Source of the DNA: Phanerodontia chrysosporium
Lineage: Eukaryota; Basidiomycota; Agaricomycetes; Polyporales; Phanerochaetaceae
Assembly (NCBI GenBank): GCA_001910725.1
Contig: MJGA01000012.1
Coordinates: forward strand, 62,001 to 126,000
Direction: 5' to 3'
Length of the DNA stretch: 64,000 nt
The notes under the pieces were generated by a model. The model was not told the origin of the DNA, made no database searches, and saw only the letters and a program-made list of their open reading frames with translations. Every line of letters begins with the position of its first letter. The first letter of the stretch is position 1. The translations under genes and the position numbers were made by a program. Positions 13,534-27,360 of the stretch are shown here, one piece after another.

Positions 13534-14160
13534 AAGCCTCTGAGCGTGTAAGCTTCGCACGATCCGTCATAAATTGTACTATAATCCCTCAGGTCCGATA
13601 ACGTCTGTTTTTCCCCGTCGTAAGGTGTCAGCACGAAGTGTCATGCGAGTTATCAATCGGTTCAACGTCCAGCATAACGTGTGGCGAATCACCCAACCAT
13701 CAACACTCAAAACCATGACGGCGAAACTCAAGCATGGTCGATCCCCTTGGCACGGCCATGCCCAACTCAGAAATGAGACCGTGTCCGAGCACTCGCACGA
13801 CGAGCCTGCCCACCCGTCCCAAAGCGCCTTGACACCCTTCCTCGCACCCCCACGCACACACGCTCGGACCAGGCCCGGGCCGCCGCAGCGCCAGTGCGCG
13901 TACGGGGATTGGCTGCCCCGGGGCGGCCGCGCGCGGTCACGAGTCCGGGCGTGACGTGCGCTCGCCAGAAGGAGCCGTGTGTGGCGAGCGGCCGCACGCG
14001 CCTGGGGCCCCGCGGCGCGCACACGCGTTCACATGCCCCGTCCGAGCTTTCGCCGCCTGCGGTGTGCGGCCGCAATAAGAGGCAGCGACTTCGCGCGTGA
14101 AAACGGGGCGAAGCTTCCTGCGTCCGCACACAGGCGAGGCAGCGACGACGAGAGATAGGC
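13534..14160. other. Intergenic, very GC-rich 5' flank of sugar transporter
   Basis: The spacer after the macrodomain stop becomes strongly GC-rich between about 13850 and 14060, which produces overlapping open frames on both strands without family signal. No gene was recognised. Confidence 0.5.
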
Positions 14161-16329
14161 ATGGGGCGGCTCTTCAACGTCTTCACGGCGGTGTTCTGCT
14201 CGATTGGTGCGTTGGCTCGCTCATTGTGCGCGGGCGCGGGCTCATTGTGATCTACAGGATCGTTTCTGTTTGGGTAGGGCTTCTTGGCGGGCGTATGTCA
14301 TGATGAAGGCTGATTTCGTCTTCGCGAACCACCAGGTATGATAGGTGAGCACGCTTCTTGTCGGACCCGCCAGAACGCTCACCGGCGGCGCAGCGGAATC
14401 ATCGCCTCCGTGATTACATTCCCCGCGTTCAAGAACTTTATTGGGCATCCGAACAATTATGACAGCCTTTCCGGCGCTGTGGTGTCGACGTTCACAGGCG
14501 GGTGTTTCTTGGGAGCCGCATTGGCGGGGTGGTGCGTCCATGCTGCCACAATCCTACGCGAGCATCGCTCAATTGCTACTAGGACGAACGATAAGATAGG
14601 TCGCAAGCGGAGTATTCAAGTACGCCTTTTGCTCGTTGGTCTAAGCAGCGTCGATACTGAAGTCAGAATTAGCTTGGCGCCATCATTGCGCTGTGGGGAT
14701 GTGCCATGCAAGCTGGTGCAAACAACTTTGCGTGCATGCTCATCGGCCGCATAGTCGCAGGATTTGCAATTGGGTACTGCGATGTGCCTTCTAGACGTCA
14801 TGCATAGATGCTGAATGCTGCCACTAGCGTGCTGTCGATGACCGTTCCGCTATACAACGTACGGCATCCCCACAGACGTCCCGTATATATACTTACCGTC
14901 TCCCGCAGACGGAGATCGCACCGCCAAAAATCCGCGGTTTCGTCGTCGGCCTCGCGCAACAGATGATCGGCATCGGGTTCATCGTCGCGAACTGGGTCGG
15001 CTATGGCTGTCAATACCTGGGCGGTGACCAGGGGTGGCGGCTCTCCCTCGGGCTGCAACTCGTTCCCGCATGTCTGCTGCTCATCGGCATCCAGTTCCTG
15101 CCGAACTCGCCCGTACGCCCTCCCTCTTCATCTATGCTGCCGAGAGCGGAATGTGACACAGGCCGTGCAGCGTTGGCTCCTCGAGCAGAACCGCGACGAT
15201 GAGGCGCGCGCGGTCGTCTACCGGCTGCACGGCATCGCCACCGCGGAGGCGAAGGCGGCCGCCGAGGCCGAGTTCGCTGACATGCAGGCCGTCATCAAGG
15301 TTGAAGCGTCCCAGCGCTCGCGGGACCTCTCCGACCTCTGGGCGACCCGCGCCATGCTCAAGCGCACACTCGTCGCCGTTGGTGTGCAGGTGTTTGGGCA
15401 GTTCTCAGGGATCAATGGTCTGTCTGTGCATGTGCCTCCCATAGCTCTGGGCGCTGACACGAAGGCAGTGATCAACTATTTTGGGCCGTCGATGTACCAG
15501 GCACTTGGCCTGAGTCCTGGACAGTCGCTGCTCGTGCAGGGCATCTACGGTGCCGTTGGACCAATCACCAACTTCTTGTGAGTGTATCTCCCAGTCTGGC
15601 CATGTGCTCACTGACTCGCCTCCGCAGCTTCATCACGCTTGTTCTTGACACCGTCGGGCGCAAGAGGCCGCTCATGTTTGGGGCGGGTAGCTTCGTCGTG
15701 ACGTACTCGATCCTGACTGCCATCGTGGCGTGCTTCCCGCCGGAGGTGAATGGCGTGGCGAATACGCATCATGCGGCGCAGCGGGCGGGCATTGCTATGA
15801 TATTTATGACGAGCATCTTCTTCTCGTTGTCCTTTGGTCCTGTGTCGTGGGTTCTCGCTTCTGAGGTCGGCATCCGCTTATTTCGGAGACTTTACCTACT
15901 CACGTCGCCCACATTGCAGGTCTTTCCGACGAGAACTCGATCCATCGGTACTTCCGGTAAGCTCTCTGCGAACTTCTAATGGGGAGAAGCTGAGTTGGGT
16001 TGATCTTTGCAGTGGCGACATGCGCAAACTGGGCATTCAACATCCTGTTCTCGCAAGTTTCGAATCTGGCGATCAATAACGTCAGCTGGCGATATTACCT
16101 ACTGTTCATCTGCTTGAACGCCATCGACTTTGTCATTATTACACTGTTTTTCCCCGAGACGAAGGGTGCGTAATTGGTCTTTTGGCTGTCATGTTGGAGT
16201 CTGCTCACTTTGAATTGTTCTGCAGGCAAGTCTCTCGAGGAAATGGCTGAGATCTTCGGTGACGAGGTTGTGCTACCGGAGGCCCACGATCAACATTCGG
16301 ACCACAAGCTGGAGACAGAAAAGGCCTAG
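14161..16329 (+). CDS. MFS sugar transporter
   Basis: Fourteen exons give 489 residues in frame: 14161-14206, 14258-14273, 14336-14344, 14394-14531, 14583-14619, 14673-14773, 14828-14858, 14909-15112, 15171-15417, 15469-15577, 15628-15865, 15920-15956, 16013-16165 and 16226-16329. Sugar-porter signatures are present in order: GSFLFGYDSGIIASV in helix 1, DKIGRKRS between helices 2 and 3, IGRIVAGFAIG, VPLYNTEIAPPKIRG, LPNSPRWLLEQ, GQFSGINVINYFGP, DTVGRKRPL and FFPETKGKSLEEM. Twelve membrane segments are expected. The protein should import hexoses or related sugars across the plasma membrane; the exact substrate cannot be read. Two exons are only 16 and 9 nt. Confidence 0.93.
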
Positions 16330-16539
16330 GGATGGTTGCGTACTGCACCAGTGTACTATATATAATGCAAGATCCATGAACGAGGCAGATTTCAGCGCTT
16401 GTGAAGCGGTTAGCTTTGTGGCGTCTGATCTCACCACGTGCAGAGCTAGCGCCCGAAAAGTCCGAGTAAGGCTTACTCAGGCTTTCGACCCTCGACATAT
16501 TCCCCACACTCCCCCGTTTATTCTTCTTCATGACTTGAG

Positions 16540-17451
16540 ATGACCCCGAGTTCGCGGTCGCTGCAGTCGCTTCCCGTTGAAGTACGTTTCAGACAAGTGT
16601 CAATATCTCACGGACGAGTCCTGACATACTGTGCAGCTGCTGTACGAGATCTTCATCTATGCGGCCTGGCACCAGCTTCCTCACGCCTCCAAACACCTTC
16701 ATTCCGTATTCAAATGCGCTCCGTCCTCCGTCACCGCCGAGTATCTTCTCGCGCGACACGCAGATGCAGAGGGGCTGGTCAAGCCCGGTGGAGCCCTCAT
16801 AACAAGAATACTGCGCTACCCCATCTGCACCCAAGCCGTCCTTGAAGCTCTCTTCCGACTACCAGAATACACGTTTGCACGCAGCAGTGCTCTGGGACGA
16901 TAGAGCTGCCCCGCCGACTCTTCCGCTCGCTCTCTCCGCGGTCTACACGGCCATGGAGCGCACAGGACAAGCCGATGCCTTTCCTGCGCTACATCTACGC
17001 CCACCCGCACATTCCTCCGCCGAACGCGAACTGCTGGGACGGCTATGCGCTTACACGCGCTGTCGCCTCTGGCTTTGTCCCTCTGGTGCAGTTCCTGCTC
17101 GAGCAAGGCGCGTCGCCGGCGTGCAAGGGCGGCATTGCCGTCATAGCGGCCATCCGGCGCAAGAACCTGCCGCTTGTGAGGCTCCTCATCGAACCAGATA
17201 CGAGCCCGGTGGTACCCGTGAGAGCAGTGAAGGAAGATGCAGCGAGGAACATAGGGAAGCGGGCAAGGGAAGAGGAGGTCGCGATGGTAAAGCGTGGGCC
17301 GAAGAAGCGTAGGATGGAAGACAGGGTCGCGGTCAGCCAGGAGATGTTGCGGACAGCCGTGGCATGCGATGCCAGGGATATCGTGAAGTACTTCATGGAA
17401 GAGAAGTCGTGCATGCCTGACATGCAGACTGTCCGGATGATGCGACATTAG
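16540..17451 (+). CDS. F-box/ankyrin-like protein, one apparent frameshift
   Basis: Exon 16540-16581 joins over intron 16582-16636 to exon 16637-17451, about 285 residues after one break is bridged. The N-terminus resembles an F-box helix (SLPVELLYEIFIYAAW). The C-terminal half has ankyrin-like helix pairs (ASGFVPLVQFLLEQGASP, VAAIRRKNLPLVRLLIE-like, ARDIVKYFMEE) interrupted by a basic stretch (KRGPKKRRMED) that could be a nuclear signal. The upstream frame stops at 16901-16903, but one more G in the run 16894-16896 leads straight into an open frame (GTIELPRRLFRSLSPRS). Function is unknown; a ubiquitin ligase adaptor role is inferred only. Confidence 0.65.
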
Positions 17452-17690
17452 CACATGCGCGATACTATGCGGACACCTCACATGTGCTTCAGACCTGCAT
17501 ACGGTACGCGTTCATATGTTACACCAATGTAATCCACTACTGACTTCGCGCTGTAGACAACTACGTTCAGCACGTCTCATGCCCTCAGCATTTCGTGAAA
17601 AGCATTAGTCAAGATAATATTCCGAGGCCCGCTCTGGAGCATACCTGCAGCTACGTGCTGCACGGCTGTCTACGAAGTGTACGAAGTCTA

Positions 17691-18944
17691 TCATGCCGCC
17701 GGGGCATCCTCAGCCGGCTTCGCCTCTGCCGCAAGGCGATCGCCCTCCTTGAGATCCCACTCCCTTACGCCGACCTTCGCGCCGAGCTCGCGCCAGCGCT
17801 GCATCTGCGCCTCACGACGCGCCGTGGCGAGCTCGATGAGGTGTGGCCAGTATGTCTTGTGCTCGTACTTGAAGTCGACCGCGCCGCCGAACTCCTTCCA
17901 GACGCAGTCCGCCGTGAAGAGCCCGTCCTGGACCGTCTTCGGGTTAAAGCGCATCTTGTCACGCGTCACGGGGTCGATGAACGGGTTGATGAGCTTGTAG
18001 AACGCGTTGAGCATCCAGGGGACGTTGATGATCAGCGCGCGGCCCAGCCGTTCGGGGTAGTGGGACTGCAGGATGTTGAGAACCTACGCAGGTGTAAGTT
18101 GCTGTCTTCCAATGCAAACATGTGCAAAACATACTGTCCGAGACGTCTGGAATGACGGACTTTTGGGAGCCTTCTGGCCATAGTCGACCATGAGTGCGAT
18201 TGATCTGTCCATGGTGAGTCGCCCCAGTCGGGTGATAGGGTTGCAAGTGCTACGCACTCTACGCCGGGACCCATCAAGTCTATACACCGCTCAAGCATGA
18301 ACATCGTGAACTCAATTTGGCGGATGCCTTCTTCCGTGTTCTGGCGGCTGGGGCAGAGGTATAGCGCGGGCGGCCGTTGACATCGTAGCCGTAGGTGACG
18401 ATCTTGCCCGTCACCGCCTGCAGCACTAGCCATATCAAACACTCCATGACGCAAGCACAGCAGACAGGTACGCACCTCGGGCTCGACATGCTCTGGCGTG
18501 AAGCGTTCGTCGTACAGGCCGAACTCGCGTCGCCACTGCAGTGTCTCCTCGAGCCGCTTGATGGTCTGCTGTGCACTCTCCCACTTCGTCGCGCGGCAGT
18601 ACCTGAGTGCAGAGATATAGCAGTCAGCGAGGCCCCATGTGGGATACTTGACCCACTGGCAGCATACCTGAGGATACACTCATACGTCTGGCACCTGTCC
18701 GTTGAGTCCCCCGAGCGCAGAGAGAGATGACGCGGAGCGCACGCACCAGCCAGAACTTCTCCTCCTCCTTGAGCGCCTTGTCGCCCTCCTTGACAGGCAG
18801 CTCGTAGCCGTCCTTCGTGAAGTGCGCGAGCACGTCGTCCGCGAGCTTCTGTTGCGCCGGCGTGAGGTCGCTGCCCGGCGGCTTCAGCGAGCCTGCGAGG
18901 TTCGGGACGGGCGCCGCCTGCGTCGCTACGATTGTCTCAGCCAT
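17691..18944 (-). CDS. Sec14-like CRAL-TRIO lipid transfer protein
   Basis: Exons 18944-18747, 18687-18668, 18602-18476, 18417-18258, 18204-18135 and 18083-17691 give about 322 residues. The N-terminal CRAL-TRIO-N helices are seen (LTYECILRYCRATKWESA). The lipid-binding lobe follows (TYGYDVNGRPALYLCPSRQN, IALMVDYGQKAPKSPS, ILQSHYPERLGRALIINVPW, FNAFYKLINPFIDP-like segment with TRDKM). Proteins of this class exchange phosphatidylinositol and phosphatidylcholine between membranes. The join after GRP needs one extra C in the CCC run near 18368-18370. A 20-nt exon is inferred. Its 3' end faces the F-box/ankyrin gene 240 bases away. Confidence 0.86.
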
Positions 18945-19364
18945 GCTCTACGTGTGTACTGCTGGGTCTGGGGTGGGTGGTGGTGTGTGCGGACGGCTGT
19001 GGTATGTGCAATGTGCAGAGAGAGGCGCAGGGACCGTTGAGCATCGTTTCAGCTTTCCCGCGTGCGGGATTCTGTAATACGGACGCCGTCAGGGACGGTA
19101 CATCTGATCTGTCAGAAATATTTCGTCGGGTGGTGCCATAGTCGAAAGTGCTACCACGGCCGACGGCGGCGAGCGGTAAGCGGACACAACGGACATGAAG
19201 GTTGAAAGCGACAGCAGAGGCGGGTTTACTAGAACGAGGCCGGTCTGAATAGTTCCAGCGACGCCCCTGGACGAGGGAATTCAACTTGCGTATGTACTCC
19301 CATCACGGGTATGACGTTAGTGAGATTATTATGCCATTGCACTATTTCTACAAAATGCTAGCAT
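18945..19364. other. Intergenic between Sec14-like gene and CCT5
   Basis: About 420 bases, holding the 5' flank of the Sec14-like gene and the 3' flank of CCT5. Nothing else was recognised. Confidence 0.5.
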
Positions 19365-21489
19365 CTATTCCTCTGCTTCACCAGCAACGATGACGTCGTC
19401 TATATAGAGCGATACAGTGAGCGACTTGGATAGTCTGAGCATTAATAGGACCTACCGATTTTCAAGATTGCCCTGACAAGTTGCGTGGCAAGGAGGAACT
19501 GTTGTCTCTTGGAGATTAGTGGGTCGAAGACAAACTGTTCCTTCATGTCTGTTACCGAAGTTAGCCATAGTCATTTATATGACTGCCATTAGACACTCAC
19601 CATTGCTGCCTTTGCCGAGGCAGTCAATACCCAGTGATGACTTCCCCTCCTGAACCTGTCGGCTCTTCACCTCCGCCAAAGTCTCGATAGGGGACAGACC
19701 GCTGTTCTCCGCGAGTGCGAGAGGTACAGAATCAAGCGCAGACGCGAACGCACGCATAGCATACTGCTCGATGGTCGGGATCTCGTCTGCTGCCTTCGCG
19801 ACGGCGAGGGAGCAGCTGATCTCCGCAGAGCCACCACCGTAGACCACACGGTTGTCGACGACCAGGTTACGCACAGCGCACAATGAGTCGTGAAGAGCAC
19901 GCTTGGCCTCATCGACGATCTAATGGCATGTCAGAGAGAGCAACATTGCGGCAAATGCGAAAGCACCAACCATCTTGTTGCTGCCGCGAACAAACACGGT
20001 CACTGTACGGGCATTTGCGCACTCCTCGATGACCAGCATCTTGTCGCGTGTGGTACCGAAGGTGACCTCGCGAACAACACCCGCGTGACCAAGCTTCTCT
20101 GGTGTCAGGTCCTCGAAGCGAGGGACGATGCGACCTTGTGTGGCGATCGCAATGAGCTAGGGCAGTTAATATAAACATTATGTTAATATGGTGGTAACTG
20201 ATGCAGCGCACCTCGATCTCAGGGCCACCGACCCATCGCACGGCAGGCAGGTCGTTCTGCATAAGCAAGTGATTCGCCTCATCGTCGAAGCCCCACTGGC
20301 AGATGACAAGGTTCGCGCCGGTATCCTTGACACGCTTGATCATATCCTCAAACTTCTCCTTCTCGTACTCGCGTAGCTTCTTGTACTCCTCTACGCTGGT
20401 GATGTCAAGCTTATGCTTGGTCTTGGGCCGTGGGGGCTCGAACGGACATGTAAGGATAGCGATCTTCGCGTCCCTGACACTGTGGGGCATTTGCGGGTGC
20501 GACATGTCCTTGTCCACGAGGACACCCTTGATGAGGATCGTGTCCGCGAGTGAACCGCCGACCTTGCCCTCCACCTTGATGAGGTCGAATGGCACGTCTT
20601 TGCGTTCGAGGTCAGCAACAGAGAGAACAGCCTCAACGGCGATCCGCGCAAATTGCTGGTGCTCCTTCGAGACACTGGGAGGCAAATGTCAATGCATATA
20701 TCGTAACGCAGGTATGCACGATGACGTACATTTTGCTGCCGAGCGAGGTCATGGCAGTCTTCAGGAGGTTCTCCGTGTTCTCCATGCTGTATTCGACCAC
20801 GTCAGAGATCTTGTCTAGGTGCTCGACAGCAACAGCGCATGCACGGTCGAAGCCGTCTGCTATCCGGATGGGGTGGATGCCGCGGTCCAGCAGAGCCTCG
20901 CTTTGCTCCAAGAGCGCGCCAGCAAGGACTTTGTACAACGTGGGTCAATTTGTGCGACTATGTGGAGGCATACGCAGCACTCACCGACGACACCAGTAGT
21001 ACCGTCACCGATCTCATCATCCTGGCTCTTCGACAACTGCACCAGAAGCTTCGCAATCTGGTGCTCAACCTCCATCTGGCCCAAGATAGTCGCTCCATCG
21101 TTTGTCACCGTGATCTCACCGTCAGGCGAGATGAGGATCTTGTCAAGCCCTAGGTAGAGCGCCAGTGAGTATGAGCGACATAGGGATGCACAGTGCGCCC
21201 TTACCTCTTGGACCAAGCGATGTACGTATAATGTTCGCCACGGTCCTTGCGGCAAGGATATGAGACTGCCAGATTACAAAGAGCTCGTTAGACACGTCCA
21301 CAGGCGAACTGGAGTCGAGGCATACCTTGATGGCCTCGATACCGTGACTTCGCGTCTTTTTGGCCTGCTCACGAAGGATAATGAACGGACGGCCATACTG
21401 GAGCACAGAAGAGTCAGAATGGCTTAGGGTTGCAAGATAGTTTCCGCGCGAACCTCGTCCGTTGCGTAGAGAGCTTGGGGTTCAGCCAT
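19365..21489 (-). CDS. CCT5: T-complex chaperonin subunit epsilon
   Basis: Ten exons give 542 residues in frame: 21489-21454, 21397-21326, 21265-21205, 21149-20985, 20928-20730, 20674-20212, 20156-19971, 19919-19601, 19548-19456 and 19399-19365. Group II chaperonin motifs are clear: [47 protein letters not shown] and the C-terminal [12 protein letters not shown]. The subunit type follows from [14 protein letters not shown] start (TDEYGRPFII), [18 protein letters not shown] and [19 protein letters not shown] folds actin, tubulin and other proteins in the cytosol as a double ring of eight different subunits. Length equals the family norm. No frame break. Confidence 0.96.
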
Positions 21490-21738
21490 TGCAGTGAGTT
21501 GTGCGCAAGCTGGTAAATGTCCTCGAGTAGGCGCCCGCGAGCCCTTCCCTCCTGAATTCTAGTCACGCGTGACGAAGTGCTCCGTCACATGCGTCTAACG
21601 AACGTTCGAGCTCTTGCAGAGACGTCGACAGAGAGTTCATGGCCAACTAAGCGAGCGAAATGCAGGTCAAGAAAAATCTTTCACGTATCGAGATATCGTA
21701 CACATTCACTCGAAAATACATGGACACTCTTGCTGGCA

Positions 21739-24700
21739 CTACAAACCGAGCCAGTAGAGGTTCTTCTTGAGCTCCACTTCTCCAGACAGCTTCACATCCG
21801 CTGAAGAGGCTGCGACAAGTACGGTGAATTTCCCGGCCTCCGCCACCCAGGACCCCTTCCGCTCGTCGTAGAAACTCAGGGCGTACTTGTCCAGGCCGAC
21901 AGAAACGTTCTTGCTTTCTCCTGCCTTGAGCGCCACCTTTGTAAAGCCCTTCAACTCCTTGACGGGACGAGGCAAGGACGACTGCGGGTCAGCAACATAG
22001 ATCTGCGCGACCTCACGCCCATCTGCACTACCCGAATTCTTGACGACGAACGATACGGAGAACTCGCCATCTTCGGAAATTTGAGAGATCTCTAGACCGG
22101 AGTACTCGAAGGTCGTGTAGGAAAGCCCGTAGCCGAAGGGGAACAACGGAGCAAGCTTCTTCACTTCGTAGCCACGATACCCAACAAAGACACCCTGCGA
22201 GGCGTTAGTCTCGGGACGTCTGAGGCTCATGATACTTACTTCGTTATACAAGATCTTGCCGTGGACCTGAGGCTTGTCGCCGAATGACGGGTAAGACGGA
22301 TTGTCCTCGAGACGCTTCCTGAATCATTTGTAAACATCGACAAAATAGTCGTTTCGAAGGTGGACAGACGTACGGGAACGTGAGGGCCAGCTTGCCCGAA
22401 GGATTGACTTTGCCAAAGATAATATCTGCCAAGCCATTCCCTACTTCGTTCCCTCCGTAGAATGCCTGATCCCGAGTCAGTGAGATATGAGTTGCACTTC
22501 CTATCCTTCGCTTACCTGAATGAGGGTATGAGCGTCGTCAACCCAGGGCATCTCAACCGGCGTTCCGGACTGGTTGACAACGACAGTCCTCGGATTGGCG
22601 GCGAGGACTTCCGTGACCAGGCGATTTGTCAGACCGGGAAGACTGTAAGTGGCGTCAGTCCCTGTAAGCCGTCAACACTGCATGAGGACATACTCCATGT
22701 TCTCCCTGTCGTAACCTTCACTCTCCCAGCTTCGCTATCATAAGTTACGTTGCAGAGTACTATAATCAAAGGGCTTACTCATTGTTGAGACCGATGACCA
22801 GGATGACAACTGGGGTGAGGAGGTTGAGTCGTGACATGCAATGCGTCGACAATCGCCACACTCACCATCGGCTCCCTTTGCAACGTCTATAGCTTGCTTG
22901 ATGCCTTCTTCTGGGTCGATCTGACGGATAGCACCAATCCGAAGTCCGCCTCGCGTTGTGAACGGCGCGCCCCTGGCGATGAACTCCTTGTTGCTCAACC
23001 GAACCTCAACCTTGTACTCCTTTCCCGCTTTGATGCCCTTCAGAACGGTTCGAACATCGACAGTGCCAAGGCCGAAGAAAGAGTCACCCTGCTTGGGGTT
23101 GACGCTGAGCTCGATGACAAGTTTATCGTCGATGAAAAGATTTCCTCTGCCAGCGACGTGCATGCCGATCTCCCAGTCGCCGTCTTCGTCAGGGACAAAA
23201 GTGGTGGTAAACTGCAGAAGCTGTCAGTGTCTGCGAGAACACCGCAGAAATACGGTTACCCTCAGCCAGCAAATTTCGTTGACTTTGCTGTCATCCTATA
23301 GGAATGCAGAGTCAGATCGAGTGTCCGACTGATTTATAAGGCTTACATACAATACCGTCGGCTAAGAAGCACTTCGCTGAATTCGTCCGAGTGCTCCACA
23401 CCGCTGGTGGCACGGTTTTGGAAAAGTTTGGTGATGTCGATAGCCAGTCGTCGGTAGGACTATCGTTCCAAAACTCGAAGAATGCGCCCCGTTTACCGTC
23501 ATAGGAAATATACGGGTCGATAGCCGGCAGGTACTGATGCGAAAGCGTACCAACGGTATAGTCAACCTCTGCGCCGATCTGCTTCGCGGCCTGAGTGATT
23601 CCCTCTAGAGGCGAGACTGTGTATGTGGACAGGAGAGAAGCGGATCCGCCGCCGGACGTCACGGCTTGCTTTGCATTGGGGCCAATGACAGCAATTTTTC
23701 TGATGTTTCCGCGGATGGGAAGAATGTGGTTATCGTTCTTGAGCAGGACAATAGCGTCGGCAGCGGCCTTCCGAAGGAGCGCACGAACTTGGGGTGTGTC
23801 CAAGGACTCCTCGGGGCGTTGAAGGGAATGCCTGAGTTGTACGCGTGTTGAAGCATCTCGAGAACCTGACGGGGGATCGCTAATCAACAAGAGGTTACTT
23901 ACAACATCTAGTCACATACCTTTCGGACACGAGCATCGATGTCGTCGGGAAACAGTTTCTGCGCGACGATAGCTCTGATGACCGCGTTGCCGCGCATGAC
24001 AGTGGGCCCTCTGTTCAAAGAACGTCGATATGAGGCTTCCAGTGGTCACGGGTGGGTTACGTACGGCATCTCGAGATCCATTCCAGCCTGGATACTCTCG
24101 ACTGTGCTGTACGTGCCGGTCCAATCGCTCATGATCAGGCCCTTGTAGCCCCATTCCTGGACCTTTGTGTCAGCGTGCCTTCAGCTGCGGTCACAGGCTT
24201 AAATCACCTTCCGAAGAAGATCTTCCAACAACCACTTATTCTCCGAGCAGTGAAGACCGTTGAGACGGTTGTAACTTGTCGCCCATCAGATTAGCAGCGG
24301 GAACCTAGTTGCTGGGGACCTACGCTGTCATCAACGCCCACGGGTTCGCTTCCTTGACCGCAATTTGGAAGGGTTTGAGATAAATCTCCCTGAGCGCCCG
24401 CTCGGTGACATCGCTGCTGATCGAGAACCTGTGCACGGCGTATATGGTTTGTAGAGTATGAGGCGACGTAGGCACTATACCTCTCGAATTCTTGGTCGTT
24501 CGCGACGAAGTGCTTGATAGTGGCAGCAACACCCTTAGACTGCAGTCCGTTAATATAGGCTGCTGCAATTGTGCCGTTCAAATGAGGATCCTCAGAGAAA
24601 GACTCAAATCCTCGGCCGCCGAGAGGCGACCGTTGCGTATTGACCGTGGGCCCCAGCAGAATGTGGCAACCTGTCCCGCGTTAGGACTTGAATAGTTAGA

Positions 24701-25168
24701 GCCATAGGAGCATACCTTTCGCGCGACACTCATTGGCAAGTGCCTCGCCCACTTCCTTCGCGAGCTCTAGATCGAATGAGGAGCCTAAACCGGTGGATGA
24801 TGGGAAGCAGCTTGCAGGGACACCATTGAAAACTTGACAAATGTTTATACACAACGACAACGGGAGAGTCGTTAATGACGCTTACACCTAGTGCCTCTGA
24901 CACCGTTTGGACCTAAGTGCCGCCTTTTTGTCAGTATGGTTGAGAGGTTCGCAGTTAATGTCCGGTTACCATCGCTCATCCGAATCGGAGGAATCCCCAC
25001 TTCAGGGACAGCATTCGTATGCCACCAGCCCTACGAAGAACGTGAGTAAGAAGCGTGCACTCAGGCATAGAGTTGGATAATTACATCTCCTGACAAAAGT
25101 TTGACCTTTTGTGCCAGGGTCAGCTTGCTCAGCAACTCGTCGATGTCGAGACGGGTAGAGGTGGCCAT
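21739..25168 (-). CDS. GH3 beta-glucosidase with PA14 domain, no signal peptide
   Basis: Eighteen exons between 25168 and 21739 (25168-25085, 25030-24970, 24912-24886, 24832-24716, 24670-24481, 24428-24324, 24274-24208, 24156-24065, 24010-23920, 23865-23351, 23295-23260, 23211-22866, 22809-22779, 22729-22694, 22642-22516, 22465-22374, 22318-22240, 22194-21739) give about 850 residues. The order is GH3 N-domain ([32 protein letters not shown]), nucleophile Asp in [10 protein letters not shown]-domain ([14 protein letters not shown]), PA14 insert ([19 protein letters not shown]), and a fibronectin-like end ([13 protein letters not shown]). It begins [17 protein letters not shown] without a signal peptide, so an intracellular enzyme splitting cellobiose or other glucosides is likely. 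One C is missing in the run 23813-23816. Confidence 0.92.
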
Positions 25169-25654
25169 GATGGCTGCGACTAAACAGGATGAGAAAAACC
25201 TGCGAAGAATTCTGCCTGATTGTCAATTATATATCTCCACCGTAATCAGCAGGAAGGTCCGGTCGCAGAGCTTGGATCCTCATGACCAGCCGAACGTATG
25301 CTTTACAGGTTATGACTGGGAATCCGGGGATATCTCGGAAAAAGCGCTAAGTTGGCGTTAAGGCATCCAGATTCGGGTGTTGAGGGTCCTACGAATCTAG
25401 AGGCAGGCAAGCAATTTGGGGTATAGATAGAGAAATAAAGTGTACACATTACTACCACAGGAACGTCGGCGGCGGTATCGTACAGGTTCTCCGTAAGGCC
25501 AGGATGTTCGGGCCGCGACGCGTCAAGCGGAGGATGGGAGGTATCTTCTTCTTTAACTTCATCTTCTGCATGATACATAGTGCGCGTATGCTGTATGTAC
25601 GATACTATATGACACCGACGCCGCAACAAGAGTCCGAAAGGTGTGGGAGAGCGA
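25169..25654. other. Intergenic, 5' flank of GH3 gene
   Basis: About 490 bases between the GH3 start and the PP2A stop. It includes the likely GH3 promoter and the PP2A 3' flank. No separate gene was recognised. Confidence 0.5.
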
Positions 25655-27038
<1,384 letters not shown>

Positions 27039-27360
27039 AGTGTCTTGCTAGTCAAGAGGGAAAGCGTCGGTAATTTGTAGAGTAACGAAGAGTGATGCGC
27101 GTGGTTGGCTTAGACTGGTCGGACGGCGTGACGCACTCCCAGCCCAGTGTCACCCTGCATCACACACATGTCACATGTCACTACACCTCTGTCACGCCTC
27201 GCTTTGCGCGCTTGATCGGGCCCGCATAACAGTCAGTCCTGGGCTTCAGACTTGTACCGCAACAACCTCCACCTCTGTAAGCCAGTATATAAGCTTCAGC
27301 TACCGCACTTGCGGCTTACACTCGACTCTGCATCAGACCCAACACACGCACTCGTAGAAA
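27039..27360. promoter_or_regulatory. Bidirectional promoter, PP2A/eIF1A
   Basis: A 322-base spacer separates two divergent housekeeping starts. A TATATAA element is placed for the plus-strand gene (listed separately). The minus-strand side shows no TATA element. Confidence 0.55.
27286..27292 (+). promoter_or_regulatory. TATA box of eIF1A gene
   Basis: TATATAA lies 69-75 bases before the eIF1A ATG at 27361, a usual distance for fungal core promoters. Confidence 0.55.

Noticed and set aside
13767..14186. Overlapping open frames before the sugar transporter
   Set aside because: Caused by GC-rich promoter sequence; no start context, introns or similarity.
16842..17312. Alternative frame through the F-box/ankyrin gene
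   Set aside because: It would need two further frame changes, whereas one extra G gives a single continuous frame with ordered blocks.
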